Virus record (IMG/VR): IMGVR_UViG_3300037882_002578
Span: 1-64,000 of that record
Strand: one strand, 5' to 3'
DNA: 64,000 nt
Source: a virus
The notes beneath the pieces were generated by a model that worked only from the letters and a program-made list of their open reading frames with translations, had not been told where the DNA came from and made no database searches. A program made the position numbers and the translations under genes. Of this stretch, positions 13,855 through 22,409 are shown piece by piece; positions within the stretch are counted from its first letter, which is position 1, and each line of letters starts with the position of its first letter.

Positions 13855-13879
13855 TTAATGTGTTGTTAGTATTACTTTG

Positions 13880-13917
13880 TAAAGATAGAGATTATTTTTG
13901 TTATTTACAAATCTTTT
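13880..13917 (-). promoter_or_regulatory. leftward promoter of phoH
   Basis: Minus-strand AAAAGATTTG (13917-13908), 20 nt, then TATCTTTA (13887-13880). Same architecture as the other leftward promoters, with the final G of the -7 box replaced by A. Confidence 0.6.
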
Positions 13918-13927
13918 TGCGGAAAAT

Positions 13928-14095
13928 TTATACTTCAGTTACTGAAATTATATTAGAAAAAAGCTTATGATCTACAAATTTTTTAATTGCTTTCTCTCTA
14001 GTCTTAGCGAATATTATAGTATCATAATAAAACTTACCATATTTATACTTTATAATGAATTCTTTTTTAGGTTTCTTTTTAAATATATTCCACAT
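13928..14095 (-). CDS. small basic hypothetical protein, 55 aa
   Basis: Begins MWNIFKKKPKKEF and contains YKYGKFYYDTIIFAKTREKA. It is basic, with strands followed by a helix, and lies 3 nt from the nuclease gene upstream. Unknown function; perhaps a nucleic-acid-binding protein. Confidence 0.5.
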   Translation of the reverse strand: MWNIFKKKPKKEFIIKYKYGKFYYDTIIFAKTREKAIKKFVDHKLFSNIISVTEV

Positions 14096-14098
14096 AAT

Positions 14099-14518
14099 TT
14101 ATAAATCTTGTTTTAGATGCTTGGAGTAGATAGTTGCTTTTATCCAGTAGTTCAGGCACTTAGGGTCTGTTAATGCATCACTGCAAATTATTTGTTGTGT
14201 CTCTCTATATGTGGTTTCGGCACGAGAAAAAGTAAAAAAAAGAATTTCTTTCTCATATTTCATACCTTCTTTAATAAGCTTTTTTAATTCTATAGAACTA
14301 GAACAGTATGTTTGCCACGAATACTGCCCTTTACTTATACCTTTTTTTGCTCCACTTGTATAATTAGGTTTCCACATATATTTTTTTCCAAAATAAAATC
14401 TACCATCTCCAAGTGTTATTTTATATACGAACGCAAAAGAATTTTTTGGTGTTTTATCTATGTGGTCTATAACTTTACCTTGATATACCCAAGGAACTGT
14501 TTGTTTTTTTACTACCAT
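14099..14518 (-). CDS. SegE-like GIY-YIG endonuclease (putative)
   Basis: A 139-aa protein. FAFVYKITLGDGRFYFGKKY (residues about 28-47) fits the two strands of a GIY-YIG core (VYK...FYFGKK). It is followed by SWQTYCSSSIELKKLI and a helix with AETTYRETQQII, which may carry the catalytic Glu. The layout matches SegE-type phage homing endonucleases. It is free-standing between the 80-aa gene and phoH and probably mobile. The family assignment is from pattern memory. Confidence 0.65.
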   Translation of the reverse strand: MVVKKQTVPWVYQGKVIDHIDKTPKNSFAFVYKITLGDGRFYFGKKYMWKPNYTSGAKKGISKGQYSWQTYCSSSIELKKLIKEGMKYEKEILFFTFSRAETTYRETQQIICSDALTDPKCLNYWIKATIYSKHLKQDL

Positions 14519-14533
14519 ACTTCATTATATTGC

Positions 14534-14776
14534 TTAACATCGTTTTACATTACCATATTCAGGTATAAAAAATTGACTTACATTTTTAAATTCAGGTGCA
14601 AGTACACCCATAAACTTTAAACTTTGTATAGTATTATTATACGCCGTTTTTGTAAATTGTTCCCAAAAAATGTTATTAGTGTCTAATTCAATATTTATTT
14701 CCATAGGTATTTTATTATCAAATTGTTGATAATACTGATTTTTAAAATCTTCTATATTGTTTGCTTTTATTTTCAT
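14534..14776 (-). CDS. hypothetical protein, 80 aa
   Basis: An acidic N-terminal helix (NIEDFKNQYYQQFDNKIP), then a Phe/Asn-rich part ending GNVKRC. No family recognised. It lies between the recombinase and the GIY-YIG gene. Confidence 0.6.
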   Translation of the reverse strand: MKIKANNIEDFKNQYYQQFDNKIPMEINIELDTNNIFWEQFTKTAYNNTIQSLKFMGVLAPEFKNVSQFFIPEYGNVKRC

Positions 14777-14851
14777 ATTTTATATTGAGATATAAGTTTT
14801 AAAAAAGTACAGAACCACTAACTGTACTTTTTAGAGAGTTTTATGTGGTTT

Positions 14852-15850
14852 TTATTTAAAATTTTCTTTACATAAAGTTACAATTTCCATACATAATTCA
14901 GGGTTATCTTTTAAGGTAATTTTAGCTTTATCTTTACCTTGTCCAATATTTGTACCATCATAACTGAAAAAAGCTCCTGATTGTTTAACTATTCCTAAAT
15001 CAACTGCGTTATTTAAAATATCTAATTCAATATCAAAACCTAATTTATTATTATAAGGTAAGCTAAATTTAACTCCTCTATTACCTGATAATTTATCTTT
15101 ATTAATAGTTACATTTACATCTTGACCTACTGTTTTTCCGTCTTTATCTTTTGTATTGCTTCTTGTAAGGTATAGTTTTTGACTTGCGAAATCATGTATA
15201 GCTCTTCCCCCTGGTTCTTTAAATGGTTCAAAAACGTTTCCAATATTTTCGTAAAGGTGATTTGTAATAATAAGAGCAGCTTTAGATTTGTAAATTTTTC
15301 CCATAGAACGGCGAAAAAACTTTTTATAAGCTCTTGCTTGCAATCCCATCTGCTGTTCTTCCATAGTTGCTTGATATTCTCCTTTAGGAGCTAATGAATC
15401 AAATCCATCAAAAATTACAATATCTGCAACTTCACATAAATCTTCAACCATCTCAGCACCCTCTTCTAAATAAGTTGGTTGTAAAACATGGATTCTTTCT
15501 TTTTCAATTCCAAAATATTTATCAATCCATAAGTAAGAAGAGTCACTCCAATTAAACTCATTATCACAGAAACCTACTATACTATCTTTATTAGTCCCTG
15601 CAAGTGCTAAAGCCATAGAAGTCTTGCCACAAGATGCAAATGCCGAATAAGTTGTTATCTTTCCTTTAGCTGGTGCTCCTCCTAAGTACCTATCAAAAGA
15701 TAAAAATGGATTAACTAATCTTTCAACAGAAGTATCTATATCTTCTAAAGATTTAGGAGCTTCAAATATCTGTTCAGTTTTTTTGTACTTTGCATACATT
15801 TTATCAATTGCAGACAATTCTCCGCTTTCTTCTTTAATTTTTTTTGCCAT
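14852..15850 (-). CDS. uvsX: UvsX/RecA-like recombinase
   Basis: A 332-aa RecA-fold ATPase. Walker A is SAFASCGKTS (residues 69-78), Walker B ADIVIFDGFDSL (about 142-153), and the L2-like region includes EPGGRAIHDFASQKLYL. The C-terminal part, DLGIVKQSGAFFSYDG, is characteristic of RecA and T4 UvsX relatives. It would form filaments on SSB-coated ssDNA for strand exchange and recombination-dependent replication, alongside the UvsW-like helicase and NinG-like nuclease encoded upstream. The first about 35 codons overlap the 3' end of a homing-nuclease gene in another frame. The start ATG at 15850 gives the expected Lys-rich N-terminus. Confidence 0.88.
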   Translation of the reverse strand: MAKKIKEESGELSAIDKMYAKYKKTEQIFEAPKSLEDIDTSVERLVNPFLSFDRYLGGAPAKGKITTYSAFASCGKTSMALALAGTNKDSIVGFCDNEFNWSDSSYLWIDKYFGIEKERIHVLQPTYLEEGAEMVEDLCEVADIVIFDGFDSLAPKGEYQATMEEQQMGLQARAYKKFFRRSMGKIYKSKAALIITNHLYENIGNVFEPFKEPGGRAIHDFASQKLYLTRSNTKDKDGKTVGQDVNVTINKDKLSGNRGVKFSLPYNNKLGFDIELDILNNAVDLGIVKQSGAFFSYDGTNIGQGKDKAKITLKDNPELCMEIVTLCKENFK

Positions 15851-16983
15851 TTTTTATTTATATTTATTTTACTAAAACACTCACTATAACCCCCAAATTT
15901 TATTTTTGGTAAATACTTATTTTCCTTATTCTCTTTTAATAGACTATCTTCTAATGTACTGATGTACTTACCATCATCTGACTCAAAAATTTGTAAAATT
16001 TCATACTGATAATTATTTATTAATGTCCTATCTTTTAAAAACCTATTTATAATTTTATGAAAAGTTTTACCTATTTTATAAAACTCTTCTTCATCATTCC
16101 AACATCTAATTATATAAACTTTAAAACTATCAAAATTTTTAGATGTCTTACTCATTTCAATCCATCTACTATGTGTCCAACCTCTATTATTAAATTTTAA
16201 ATTATTACTTCTTTTAATTAAACTACATTTATTGCACCCATGACCAAAAATATGACTATTTTGAATCTGTTTAAAAATACCATGTTGAGGGCATATTATA
16301 TTCAATTTTAACCCCTTACCTAAATCAGACTGCTTAATTAAAGAATAGTCGTATTTATAATCATGTTTAATATTACATTCTTGAATATACTCTTCTAAAT
16401 TATAATCGTGAACACCCATACATTTTGGACAATTTGAACCTGAAATATGTGCATGTGCCTCTTGATTAAAAAATCCATGTTTACCACAATATATTTTAAC
16501 TCTATTATCTGATTTTGTATACTCAGAAAACCTATAATTATATTTACACCCTCTTTTTTCTCTAACCATATTTTTCCAATAATCAGTAGGAGATATTGCA
16601 GATTTTATATGTGGAACTTTACCCTGAGTTAAATTAAAAAATGTTGTTTTACAAATCCCATATTTATTTTGAATATAACAAACCCCTAAAGTCTTATTGT
16701 ATTTGTTCATTATTCTAAATTCTCCATTCATATAAGACTTATTATTAATTAATAATACACTTTTAAAATACTTATCTTTATCCACAGCAGATTCTATACT
16801 TATAGAAACATTATTTAATAACCTGTTGGGTGTTGTTTTAGATATACCAAAACAGTCCTCTACTATAATAGGATTTATACTTCCATTATATTCACTTAAA
16901 ATTTTAATCTCGTCATTAATATATTGAGTGTTAACCTCAGACAGTCTATTTAAAAAATCAGTATGTGTTAATTTTTTAGGCAT
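15745..16983 (-). CDS. GIY-YIG homing-type endonuclease with zinc-finger repeats
   Basis: A 412-aa protein with two treble-clef-like repeats: YCGKHGFFNQEAHAH...CPKCMG (about residues 163-187) and ICPQHGIFKQIQNSH...CNKCS (about 220-245). A C-terminal GIY-YIG nuclease follows: KVYIIRC, then FYKIGKT (about 285-305), a catalytic-Glu helix TLEDSLLKENK, and PKIKFGGYSECF. Such enzymes cut intron-less or gene-less alleles to spread themselves. The last about 35 codons run into the recombinase gene (106-nt overlap, other frame), as if the gene was inserted and its end read into its neighbour. Confidence 0.8.
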   Translation of the reverse strand: MPKKLTHTDFLNRLSEVNTQYINDEIKILSEYNGSINPIIVEDCFGISKTTPNRLLNNVSISIESAVDKDKYFKSVLLINNKSYMNGEFRIMNKYNKTLGVCYIQNKYGICKTTFFNLTQGKVPHIKSAISPTDYWKNMVREKRGCKYNYRFSEYTKSDNRVKIYCGKHGFFNQEAHAHISGSNCPKCMGVHDYNLEEYIQECNIKHDYKYDYSLIKQSDLGKGLKLNIICPQHGIFKQIQNSHIFGHGCNKCSLIKRSNNLKFNNRGWTHSRWIEMSKTSKNFDSFKVYIIRCWNDEEEFYKIGKTFHKIINRFLKDRTLINNYQYEILQIFESDDGKYISTLEDSLLKENKENKYLPKIKFGGYSECFSKININKKWQKKLKKKAENCLQLIKCMQSTKKLNRYLKLLNL

Positions 16984-17389
16984 TGGTTTTCAGCATTGAT
17001 AAACGAGAGCTCAATGAGTTAAGGATTTGTTGAACTGACATCAACACTATCTCTGCCCTCTTCTTCTTTCTTAAAGATTCCTTACAGTTATCAACTTCTT
17101 CGTTACATTCTATCCTTGCTCTATTTGCTGCTTCTGCAATAGTCATTGACTTACCATCATTATCTTTTTGAGTCCTCCAAAACTGCTCTCTTTCTGCCAT
17201 TTTACTTTTACGAATATGCTCGTTTCTGTCGTAATCAGAAATATATTCAGAAAAACTGTCTGATAAAAAGAAAAGATTTAAACTTATCTTCTCTCTTAAA
17301 GTTTGCAATCTATCTAAATCAAAACTTTCCCTATTTTCTGAATAATCTTCTATAAGATGATTTAATATTGCCCATGAATCTTTACTCAT
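16976..17389 (-). CDS. hypothetical helical protein, 137 aa
   Basis: An all-helical charged protein with SMTIAEAANRARIECNEE and RKKKRAEIVLMSVQQIL. It overlaps the NinG-like gene by 8 nt and the homing nuclease by 8 nt, so it belongs to the recombination operon. Family unknown; a recombination accessory role is an inference from position only. Confidence 0.6.
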   Translation of the reverse strand: MSKDSWAILNHLIEDYSENRESFDLDRLQTLREKISLNLFFLSDSFSEYISDYDRNEHIRKSKMAEREQFWRTQKDNDGKSMTIAEAANRARIECNEEVDNCKESLRKKKRAEIVLMSVQQILNSLSSRLSMLKTNA

Positions 17390-17831
17390 TTCTAAACCTA
17401 TTTATTATTTCTATATAATCTCCTTTGTAAAATATTTTCATTTCTTTTGACCGTTCTGTTAATTTGTCAAATTCTTCTTGACCATATTTTTCAATTAAAA
17501 AATCTTCGTACTCTTTGTGATGTTTTGACTTATAACCTTCTACTTGAACTTGTGCATCAAAAGTATTTGAGTTAGCAGAAACTAAGTGGCAATTTATTAA
17601 ATCATATCGGGTGTTCATTATACCTCTGTCATAGTAATGAGCTACATGTATGTTACTTTTTTGATACCATTGTTTTTTTATAGGGCATCTAACCATTGCA
17701 TCAAAATCTCTTTCATTATTGCTTAATAAGTATTGTCTTAACCAATAGTCAGCAACTTTTTTTAAATCTGAATTAGATAAACTTTCTAAATTTTCTGTAT
17801 TATAGTCTAACTTTTTATACTTGTATTTCAA
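17382..17831 (-). CDS. ninG: NinG/Rap-like recombination nuclease
   Basis: A 149-aa protein with the lambda NinG (Rap) pattern: a central HNH-like core KQWYQKSNIHVAHYYDR, then YDLINCHLVSANSNTF and YEDFLIEKYGQEEFDKL. The family cleaves branched DNA such as Holliday junctions and D-loops. It is encoded next to the UvsX-like recombinase, which fits a recombination operon. The N-terminus overlaps the HNH-AP2 gene by 17 nt. Confidence 0.75.
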   Translation of the reverse strand: MKYKYKKLDYNTENLESLSNSDLKKVADYWLRQYLLSNNERDFDAMVRCPIKKQWYQKSNIHVAHYYDRGIMNTRYDLINCHLVSANSNTFDAQVQVEGYKSKHHKEYEDFLIEKYGQEEFDKLTERSKEMKIFYKGDYIEIINRFRNE

Positions 17832-18531
17832 AACCTAGATATTTAATTTCTGCCTCTTTTCTTACTTTAATTGCTTCTTCTAAATCTTCAAACATTCCTA
17901 ATTCATAAGAAACACCATTAACAGCTATTCTAGCTCTATACTTATTTAAATCTTTGTAAAATATAACACCCCTGTTTTTAACATTTCTTTTATTTAATCC
18001 TTGTGTATTTATATCAGCCCATCTACAATTATCAGGAGAATAATCACCATCTGAATCTTTTCTATCTAATGTAAACCCTTCAGGTCTTTCTCCCATATCT
18101 TCTACAAAATTAAAAAACCCATCAACACCTGACCATCTTTCACAAATCTTTATTCCTCTACCACCGTATCTTGGATAATCCTTATCATTTTCTTGTAAAC
18201 ATCTTTTACGAATTCCCATGTAAGTGTTATATAAAGGGTGCTCTGTTTGTCCCTCTCTTCGTTTTTGTACAATGTTTACGTCACCATTATCATTAAGTCT
18301 TCTGTAGTGTAATTCACAGAATCCTTTTTTATAAGGTTTAGGTCTTTCACAACCTTCAACAGAGCAACATAAAGGTTTTATTTTATCTTTATCTATAATA
18401 TCTCTATTTTCCTTAACAAATTTTTTATAATGTGTGCTACAAAACCCTCTTGGAAAATATCTAAATTTTTTAGAATTATGTAATTTACCTTTATTAATAC
18501 AACCTTCTACTTTACAACATTCATATTTCAT
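17815..18531 (-). CDS. HNH homing endonuclease with AP2-like C-terminal domain
   Basis: A 238-aa protein with two N-terminal Cys-rich fingers (CCKVEGCINKG; CCSVEGCERPKPYKKGFC; CELHYRR). An HNH nuclease region follows, with GIRKRCLQ, YGGRGIKICERW and TLDRKDSDGDYSPDNCRW. The AP2-like DNA-binding end is GVIFYKDLNKYRARIAVNG, with LGMFEDLEEAIKVRKEAE. This is a classic mobile phage nuclease that binds a long site. It has its own promoter (18556-18593), unusual within the operon and consistent with independent acquisition. Confidence 0.85.
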   Translation of the reverse strand: MKYECCKVEGCINKGKLHNSKKFRYFPRGFCSTHYKKFVKENRDIIDKDKIKPLCCSVEGCERPKPYKKGFCELHYRRLNDNGDVNIVQKRREGQTEHPLYNTYMGIRKRCLQENDKDYPRYGGRGIKICERWSGVDGFFNFVEDMGERPEGFTLDRKDSDGDYSPDNCRWADINTQGLNKRNVKNRGVIFYKDLNKYRARIAVNGVSYELGMFEDLEEAIKVRKEAEIKYLGFEIQV

Positions 18532-18555
18532 TTCGACTAATTTCTTATCATTCTA

Positions 18556-18593
18556 CAAATATAAGATTAATATTTGAATTATGCAAATAATTT
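18556..18593 (-). promoter_or_regulatory. leftward promoter of the HNH-AP2 gene
   Basis: Minus-strand AAATTATTTG (18593-18584), exactly 20 nt, then TATATTTG (18563-18556), 25 nt before the start codon. Confidence 0.75.
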
Positions 18594-18600
18594 TTTGTTT

Positions 18601-18915
18601 TTATTCTTTTTTCGGCGAAAAAATTTCTCTAACAGCTTTACCTAATTCCATATCATTTGGTGTACGGAGAATTAATCTTTCTATACTTCTAATAATCCCT
18701 CCTTGAACATCTATAAGTAAGTTATCTATATTTTTATTTTGTGGCGGATTAATAAGAACTTTATTTTCATCGATTGTTTTATACTTTTCTATGTCAAAAC
18801 CTGTTTTTATAGATTCTTTATAACTGTCTACTAATTCCTGAGTTCTTGGAGAACACATCATATTATTCCCGTTACAACCTACATATCCACATCTAGTACA
18901 TTTCGCTGCTATCAT
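18601..18915 (-). CDS. zinc-ribbon hypothetical protein, 104 aa
   Basis: The N-terminus CTRCGYVGCNGNNMMC suggests a small zinc-binding knuckle (CxxC, then two further Cys). The rest is helical with VQGGIIRSIERLIL. It overlaps the 58-aa gene upstream by 23 nt. Function unknown. Confidence 0.6.
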   Translation of the reverse strand: MIAAKCTRCGYVGCNGNNMMCSPRTQELVDSYKESIKTGFDIEKYKTIDENKVLINPPQNKNIDNLLIDVQGGIIRSIERLILRTPNDMELGKAVREIFSPKKE

Positions 18916-19069
18916 TTTGTAATATGTTTTTAATTTTTAAATAATTTTGCACAATCTTTGAAAACTCACAAATAGGTTGGTAATCTAATACATCAACTTC
19001 ATCTAATATTTTAAATGAACCAAATGTAGCCTTTACATTTTCTAATTCTATGTAATTGTACCATTTCAT
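18893..19069 (-). CDS. small hypothetical protein, 58 aa
   Basis: Begins MKWYNYIELENVKATFGSF and is acidic in the middle (ILDEVDVLDYQ). It fills the gap between the 192-aa and zinc-ribbon genes and overlaps the latter. Unknown; supported mainly by packing. Confidence 0.45.
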   Translation of the reverse strand: MKWYNYIELENVKATFGSFKILDEVDVLDYQPICEFSKIVQNYLKIKNILQNDSSEMY

Positions 19070-19070
19070 A

Positions 19071-19649
19071 CTAATAATGATTAAAAATATAAACTATACT
19101 ATCGTCATTTTCTTTTGATATACCCCAAGCAGGGAAGAATTGCTTTTCTAAGTCCTCATATTCAATAAGCAGTACTTTCCACCCTTCTGATTTACTTCCT
19201 TTTGGAAGAATCCCTTTTACAGAGTTCATACCACTAATGTCTATGCCTTCAAAATAAATATCTTCTATACGTTCTACTAATACTTTAGCATCTCTTGGTA
19301 TCTTAGGATTTTTATATACAAATTCAGCTAAATCTCCCATTGTTAACCCATTAAATTTTGCTCCTATTAACTCTTTTTTTGTGTAGGTATTCATTTGTGA
19401 ATTATATTTGTTTATTATCTCTTCTTGTTCTGGAATATCAAAGTCTATATGTTCTCCTTTTTCTATAATTATAACTTCTTCTTTCATTTCTTTTTCGGCA
19501 ATTTTATCTTTTAAATCTTTTTTAGCTTTTCTAAATTCTCCCCAATCATTATTAGACCTATCCCACATATTTTTTAAGTCACTAGGTATTTCATCTAATA
19601 GTCCGTTATTAAATTTACCTTTATTTCTATGTTTGTAAGTTTTACCCAT
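19071..19649 (-). CDS. hypothetical protein, 192 aa
   Basis: A basic N-terminal segment (KTYKHRNKGKF), then a charged helix and an alpha/beta C-terminal region with LTMGDLAEFVYKNPKIPRDA and KVLVERIEDIYFEGI. It overlaps the helicase gene by 8 nt, so the two are coupled. Family not recognised. Confidence 0.65.
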   Translation of the reverse strand: MGKTYKHRNKGKFNNGLLDEIPSDLKNMWDRSNNDWGEFRKAKKDLKDKIAEKEMKEEVIIIEKGEHIDFDIPEQEEIINKYNSQMNTYTKKELIGAKFNGLTMGDLAEFVYKNPKIPRDAKVLVERIEDIYFEGIDISGMNSVKGILPKGSKSEGWKVLLIEYEDLEKQFFPAWGISKENDDSIVYIFNHY

Positions 19650-21075
19650 TTCTAAATACCGCTTTTTCTTCTTCTAAAAATACTCCTAACTTTTTTTGTA
19701 TAGTCTGTTTTAATTTTCTACCTTTTTCTCCAAACCAATTAAAATCTTTTTGGTCTAAAAGCCATGTTAAATAGGATTTATTTTCTTTAAAAACTTCCGA
19801 TACTTTTTTACCATTATACTTTCCAAAGTAAAAAGAAGCTTCTTCTTCATTTGAAGCTAAATTTGTTTGTTCGTTCTTTAATTTATATAAAAGAGATTTT
19901 TTAGTTGGTCTGTTATTTGTATTTAAAGGATAGTTACTTAAAAGCATTTCTTCATTAAAAACTGCCCACCCCTTAGTTAAATCACTATTTTCTATACTTA
20001 AAGTTTCTATTTTTCCAAACCTTTTAAAATTACCACTTAAATCTATAACCATGCAGTCTTTTTTATTTGGATGTATTCTAACTCCACGTCCTAAGAATTG
20101 ATAGTAAAAAGTTAAAGAGTTTGTAGGTTTTGCCATTATAATAGCGTCTAATTCTGGGTGGTCAAAACCAACAGCTAAAATTCTACATTGAACTACAACT
20201 TTTAATTTTAAAGATTTGAAGTCTTGTATAATTCTATCTCTTACTTTTGCATCCATACCGCTAAAAACAGCTTCACAGTAATTTAACTTTGAAGATATCT
20301 CTTGAGCGTCTTCTATAAAAGGTACGGAAACTAATATTGATTTTCTACCTTTTAAAATTAAATCTTTTATTTCCTCTACAATTCTATTATTAATATCGTT
20401 AACCTCTTTAAATATTTGAATAGACTTATCTGTATATTCTGTTCCCGTAGAGTTTAAAGTTAGAGAGTTTTCGTCTACATCTTTTACTTCATATATTAAT
20501 TTTGACCAATATTTTTGTTCAACTACTTCAGATATTTGAACTACATCTTCTATAGATTTATAAATACATTTTCTATCTCTATTCATCATTTTTAGAGAAG
20601 TACCTTCCATATTTTGAGATAATCTAAAAGGAGTTGCAGTGACTCCTACTAACTTGTACTTTTTTAATTTTTTTATAAAGTTAGCTAATTGAGAACCTGT
20701 AGCACTTCCTTCCTGACACTCGTCATCAAGAATTATAACATCTTTATCCTTAAAGAAGTCTGTAAATCTTACTAAAGTACCTATAGTCGCAAAAGTTACT
20801 TTACCTACACCTACTTGTCCTATTGAAGCGGAACATATACTTGCTTCAAAACCATAAGAAGTATATTTTTCGTAATTTTGTTTTAATAGCTCTTTACTAT
20901 TTGTAACGTTAATAAAGTACTTTTCAGGATACTTAGAAGCTATGTTTGCTATTACAAGACTTTTTCCAAAAGAAGTAGGATATATAAATATCCCATTATT
21001 TTTTTTAGAATTAGTTATGAAACTATCTATTTTATCAACTGCTATTTTTTGTCTTTCTCTTAATATATATTGCAT
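19642..21075 (-). CDS. uvsW: UvsW-like superfamily II DNA helicase
   Basis: A 477-aa SF2 helicase: motif I PTSFGKSL (about residues 33-40), motif II LDDECQ (about 116-121), motif III TATPFR (about 146-151), and in RecA domain 2 QCRILAVGFDHPELD and motif VI QFLGRGVRIH. The C-terminal FYFGKYNGKKVSEVF is an extra small domain seen in phage helicase/nuclease proteins. Likely unwinds branched DNA in recombination-dependent replication with UvsX. I prefer the ATG at 21075 (MQYILRERQK) over one 57 nt upstream: the helicase family begins about there, and a promoter lies between the two. Confidence 0.85.
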   Translation of the reverse strand: MQYILRERQKIAVDKIDSFITNSKKNNGIFIYPTSFGKSLVIANIASKYPEKYFINVTNSKELLKQNYEKYTSYGFEASICSASIGQVGVGKVTFATIGTLVRFTDFFKDKDVIILDDECQEGSATGSQLANFIKKLKKYKLVGVTATPFRLSQNMEGTSLKMMNRDRKCIYKSIEDVVQISEVVEQKYWSKLIYEVKDVDENSLTLNSTGTEYTDKSIQIFKEVNDINNRIVEEIKDLILKGRKSILVSVPFIEDAQEISSKLNYCEAVFSGMDAKVRDRIIQDFKSLKLKVVVQCRILAVGFDHPELDAIIMAKPTNSLTFYYQFLGRGVRIHPNKKDCMVIDLSGNFKRFGKIETLSIENSDLTKGWAVFNEEMLLSNYPLNTNNRPTKKSLLYKLKNEQTNLASNEEEASFYFGKYNGKKVSEVFKENKSYLTWLLDQKDFNWFGEKGRKLKQTIQKKLGVFLEEEKAVFRNG

Positions 21076-21089
21076 ATAATAATTTTTTG

Positions 21090-21127
21090 TAAATATACAA
21101 CTAATTTTATTAATTAGCAACATATTT
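21090..21127 (-). promoter_or_regulatory. leftward promoter candidate of the helicase gene
   Basis: Minus-strand TATATTTA (21097-21090) with GTTG (21121-21118) 20 nt upstream. It supports the internal start at 21075, because the longer reading would begin upstream of it. Confidence 0.5.
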
Positions 21128-21177
21128 ATCAAATTTTTTCTCAGTGGAATTTTTTAAGACCAACTTAAAGCAACATA

Positions 21178-22080
21178 CTATTTATTGCTAATCCAAGCTA
21201 CAAAATCAAAAGATAAATAACTTAATGGTTTAACAGTGTTTTTTACAGAAGATACTGTTTTTTCAACTTTAGGGATAGAATTATTAATTAAATCGACAGC
21301 AGAAAACCCAGAAACTAGTTCTTCAGCGAGCCTACCATTTGAATAAGTCATACCCTTATAAAAGAAAAGTTTTTTATACTCTAAATAAGCTCCGTAAGAC
21401 ATTTTCTTACCAAGTTCATATCTACGAGTAGATTTAATAATTCCGTTCTTTACAAGTCTTGATTTCCAGTAACTACCTTTTGATTTATTGTTTTCAGTGC
21501 CATCTTTTAAAAAAGCAAAACCTTGATTAGACATAACTACATTATCGATAATTTCAATTTTCTTTCCAAACTTTGCTTCTACTCTTTTTGCGGATTTCAA
21601 TCCTTTCAAAGAAGTTGGGTTAGATAGTTGCTTTAATAAGTCTCTTCGATGTGTTTTTTTACTAATCATAGTTAACTGCTGTCTTTGTTCAGAATGACAT
21701 TTAACAGATAAACAATTATATTGTGTTTTAATAATATTTTCTCCTATTTTAATAGGAATCATTTTGTAAGAATTGTAAAGCTCTTTCACTTTTTCTCCGC
21801 CTAACATTACAAAATCTCCATTACTATGAAACGAACAAAGTCCCATATCAATTAAGATAGGGACATATTTTTTTAAAGTAGGTAATGAAATATTTGTTTT
21901 ATTTCTTAGAAGACCATAACCACTTACAAACTTATTATTCTTAGAAGTGTAAGCGTAGTATTTAATATTTCCATTTTTAAATGCCTTTAAAGTAGCATAT
22001 ACAGAAATAAGCTTCACACCACCTTGTTCAGACAGTGAAAAATAAAGCATTGAAGGTATACGTACAGTTTCTAAAAACAT
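21178..22080 (-). CDS. putative winged-helix replication or regulatory protein, 300 aa
   Basis: Basic protein with LISVYATLKAF, then NISLPTLKKYVPILIDMGLC, which reads as a winged-helix domain (about residues 15-75). The same kind of layout (helix, turn, wing) is common in phage replication initiators and DnaD-like proteins. A second basic region (QLTMISKKTHRRDLLKQL) follows. I choose the ATG at 22080: the 57 nt upstream can be read in frame from 22137, but that extension is an odd hydrophobic sequence overlapping an inverted repeat. It is the first protein gene after the structured leader at 22122-22404. Confidence 0.55.
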   Translation of the reverse strand: MFLETVRIPSMLYFSLSEQGGVKLISVYATLKAFKNGNIKYYAYTSKNNKFVSGYGLLRNKTNISLPTLKKYVPILIDMGLCSFHSNGDFVMLGGEKVKELYNSYKMIPIKIGENIIKTQYNCLSVKCHSEQRQQLTMISKKTHRRDLLKQLSNPTSLKGLKSAKRVEAKFGKKIEIIDNVVMSNQGFAFLKDGTENNKSKGSYWKSRLVKNGIIKSTRRYELGKKMSYGAYLEYKKLFFYKGMTYSNGRLAEELVSGFSAVDLINNSIPKVEKTVSSVKNTVKPLSYLSFDFVAWISNK

Positions 22081-22121
22081 ATTAAAAATAAAAACCCTAA
22101 ATAAGAAATAAAACATCCAAG

Positions 22122-22300
22122 GTGGAAACCGATGCATTAAATCCTATAAAGGGCTATATATTTAATATTATTTTAATTTATTGTAGGGTTTCCACATCTA
22201 CTTTAAACTTTTAATCTCAATAAAAATCTAACTCCTTAAGTTAGATGCGTATCTTTAGGTAATACGTTTGCAAGAATAAATCTCTGACCAAGTTCATTAC
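22122..22300 (-). other. structured non-coding leader with inverted repeats
   Basis: This stretch holds a 9-bp exact inverted repeat, 22122-22130 with 22187-22195 (GTGGAAACC/GGTTTCCAC), and a hairpin 22226-22233 / 22239-22246 (8 bp, 5-nt loop). A weak promoter-like TATTCTTG occurs at 22278-22271. It would be the 5' leader of the 300-aa gene. It may regulate that gene, for example by operator binding or RNA structure. Confidence 0.5.
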
Positions 22301-22315
22301 AATTTTTGTATGAAC

Positions 22316-22405
22316 AAAAAAATAAAAAGCTGTGTAAAAGTTCTCGGCTCAACTAACAGCTTTCGGCTCAAGAATACTATTCAAGAGGGGGATACGCCGA
22401 ATTAT
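22316..22405 (-). ncRNA. small RNA, about 88 nt, promoter and terminator
   Basis: A promoter at 22410-22447 places the 5' end near 22405. The transcript begins with TTCGGC (22401-22396), which can pair with GCCGAA (22367-22362). It ends with an 8-bp terminator stem, 22356-22363 / 22326-22333, followed by TTATTTTTTT on the minus strand. The element TTGAGCCGA occurs twice. No frame of note is present. Confidence 0.65.
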
Positions 22406-22409
22406 GATG

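Noticed and set aside
21076-22137. Longer starts for the helicase (21132) and the 300-aa gene (22137)
   Set aside because: The helicase extension contains a promoter and does not match the family start. The other extension is a hydrophobic stretch overlapping an inverted repeat.
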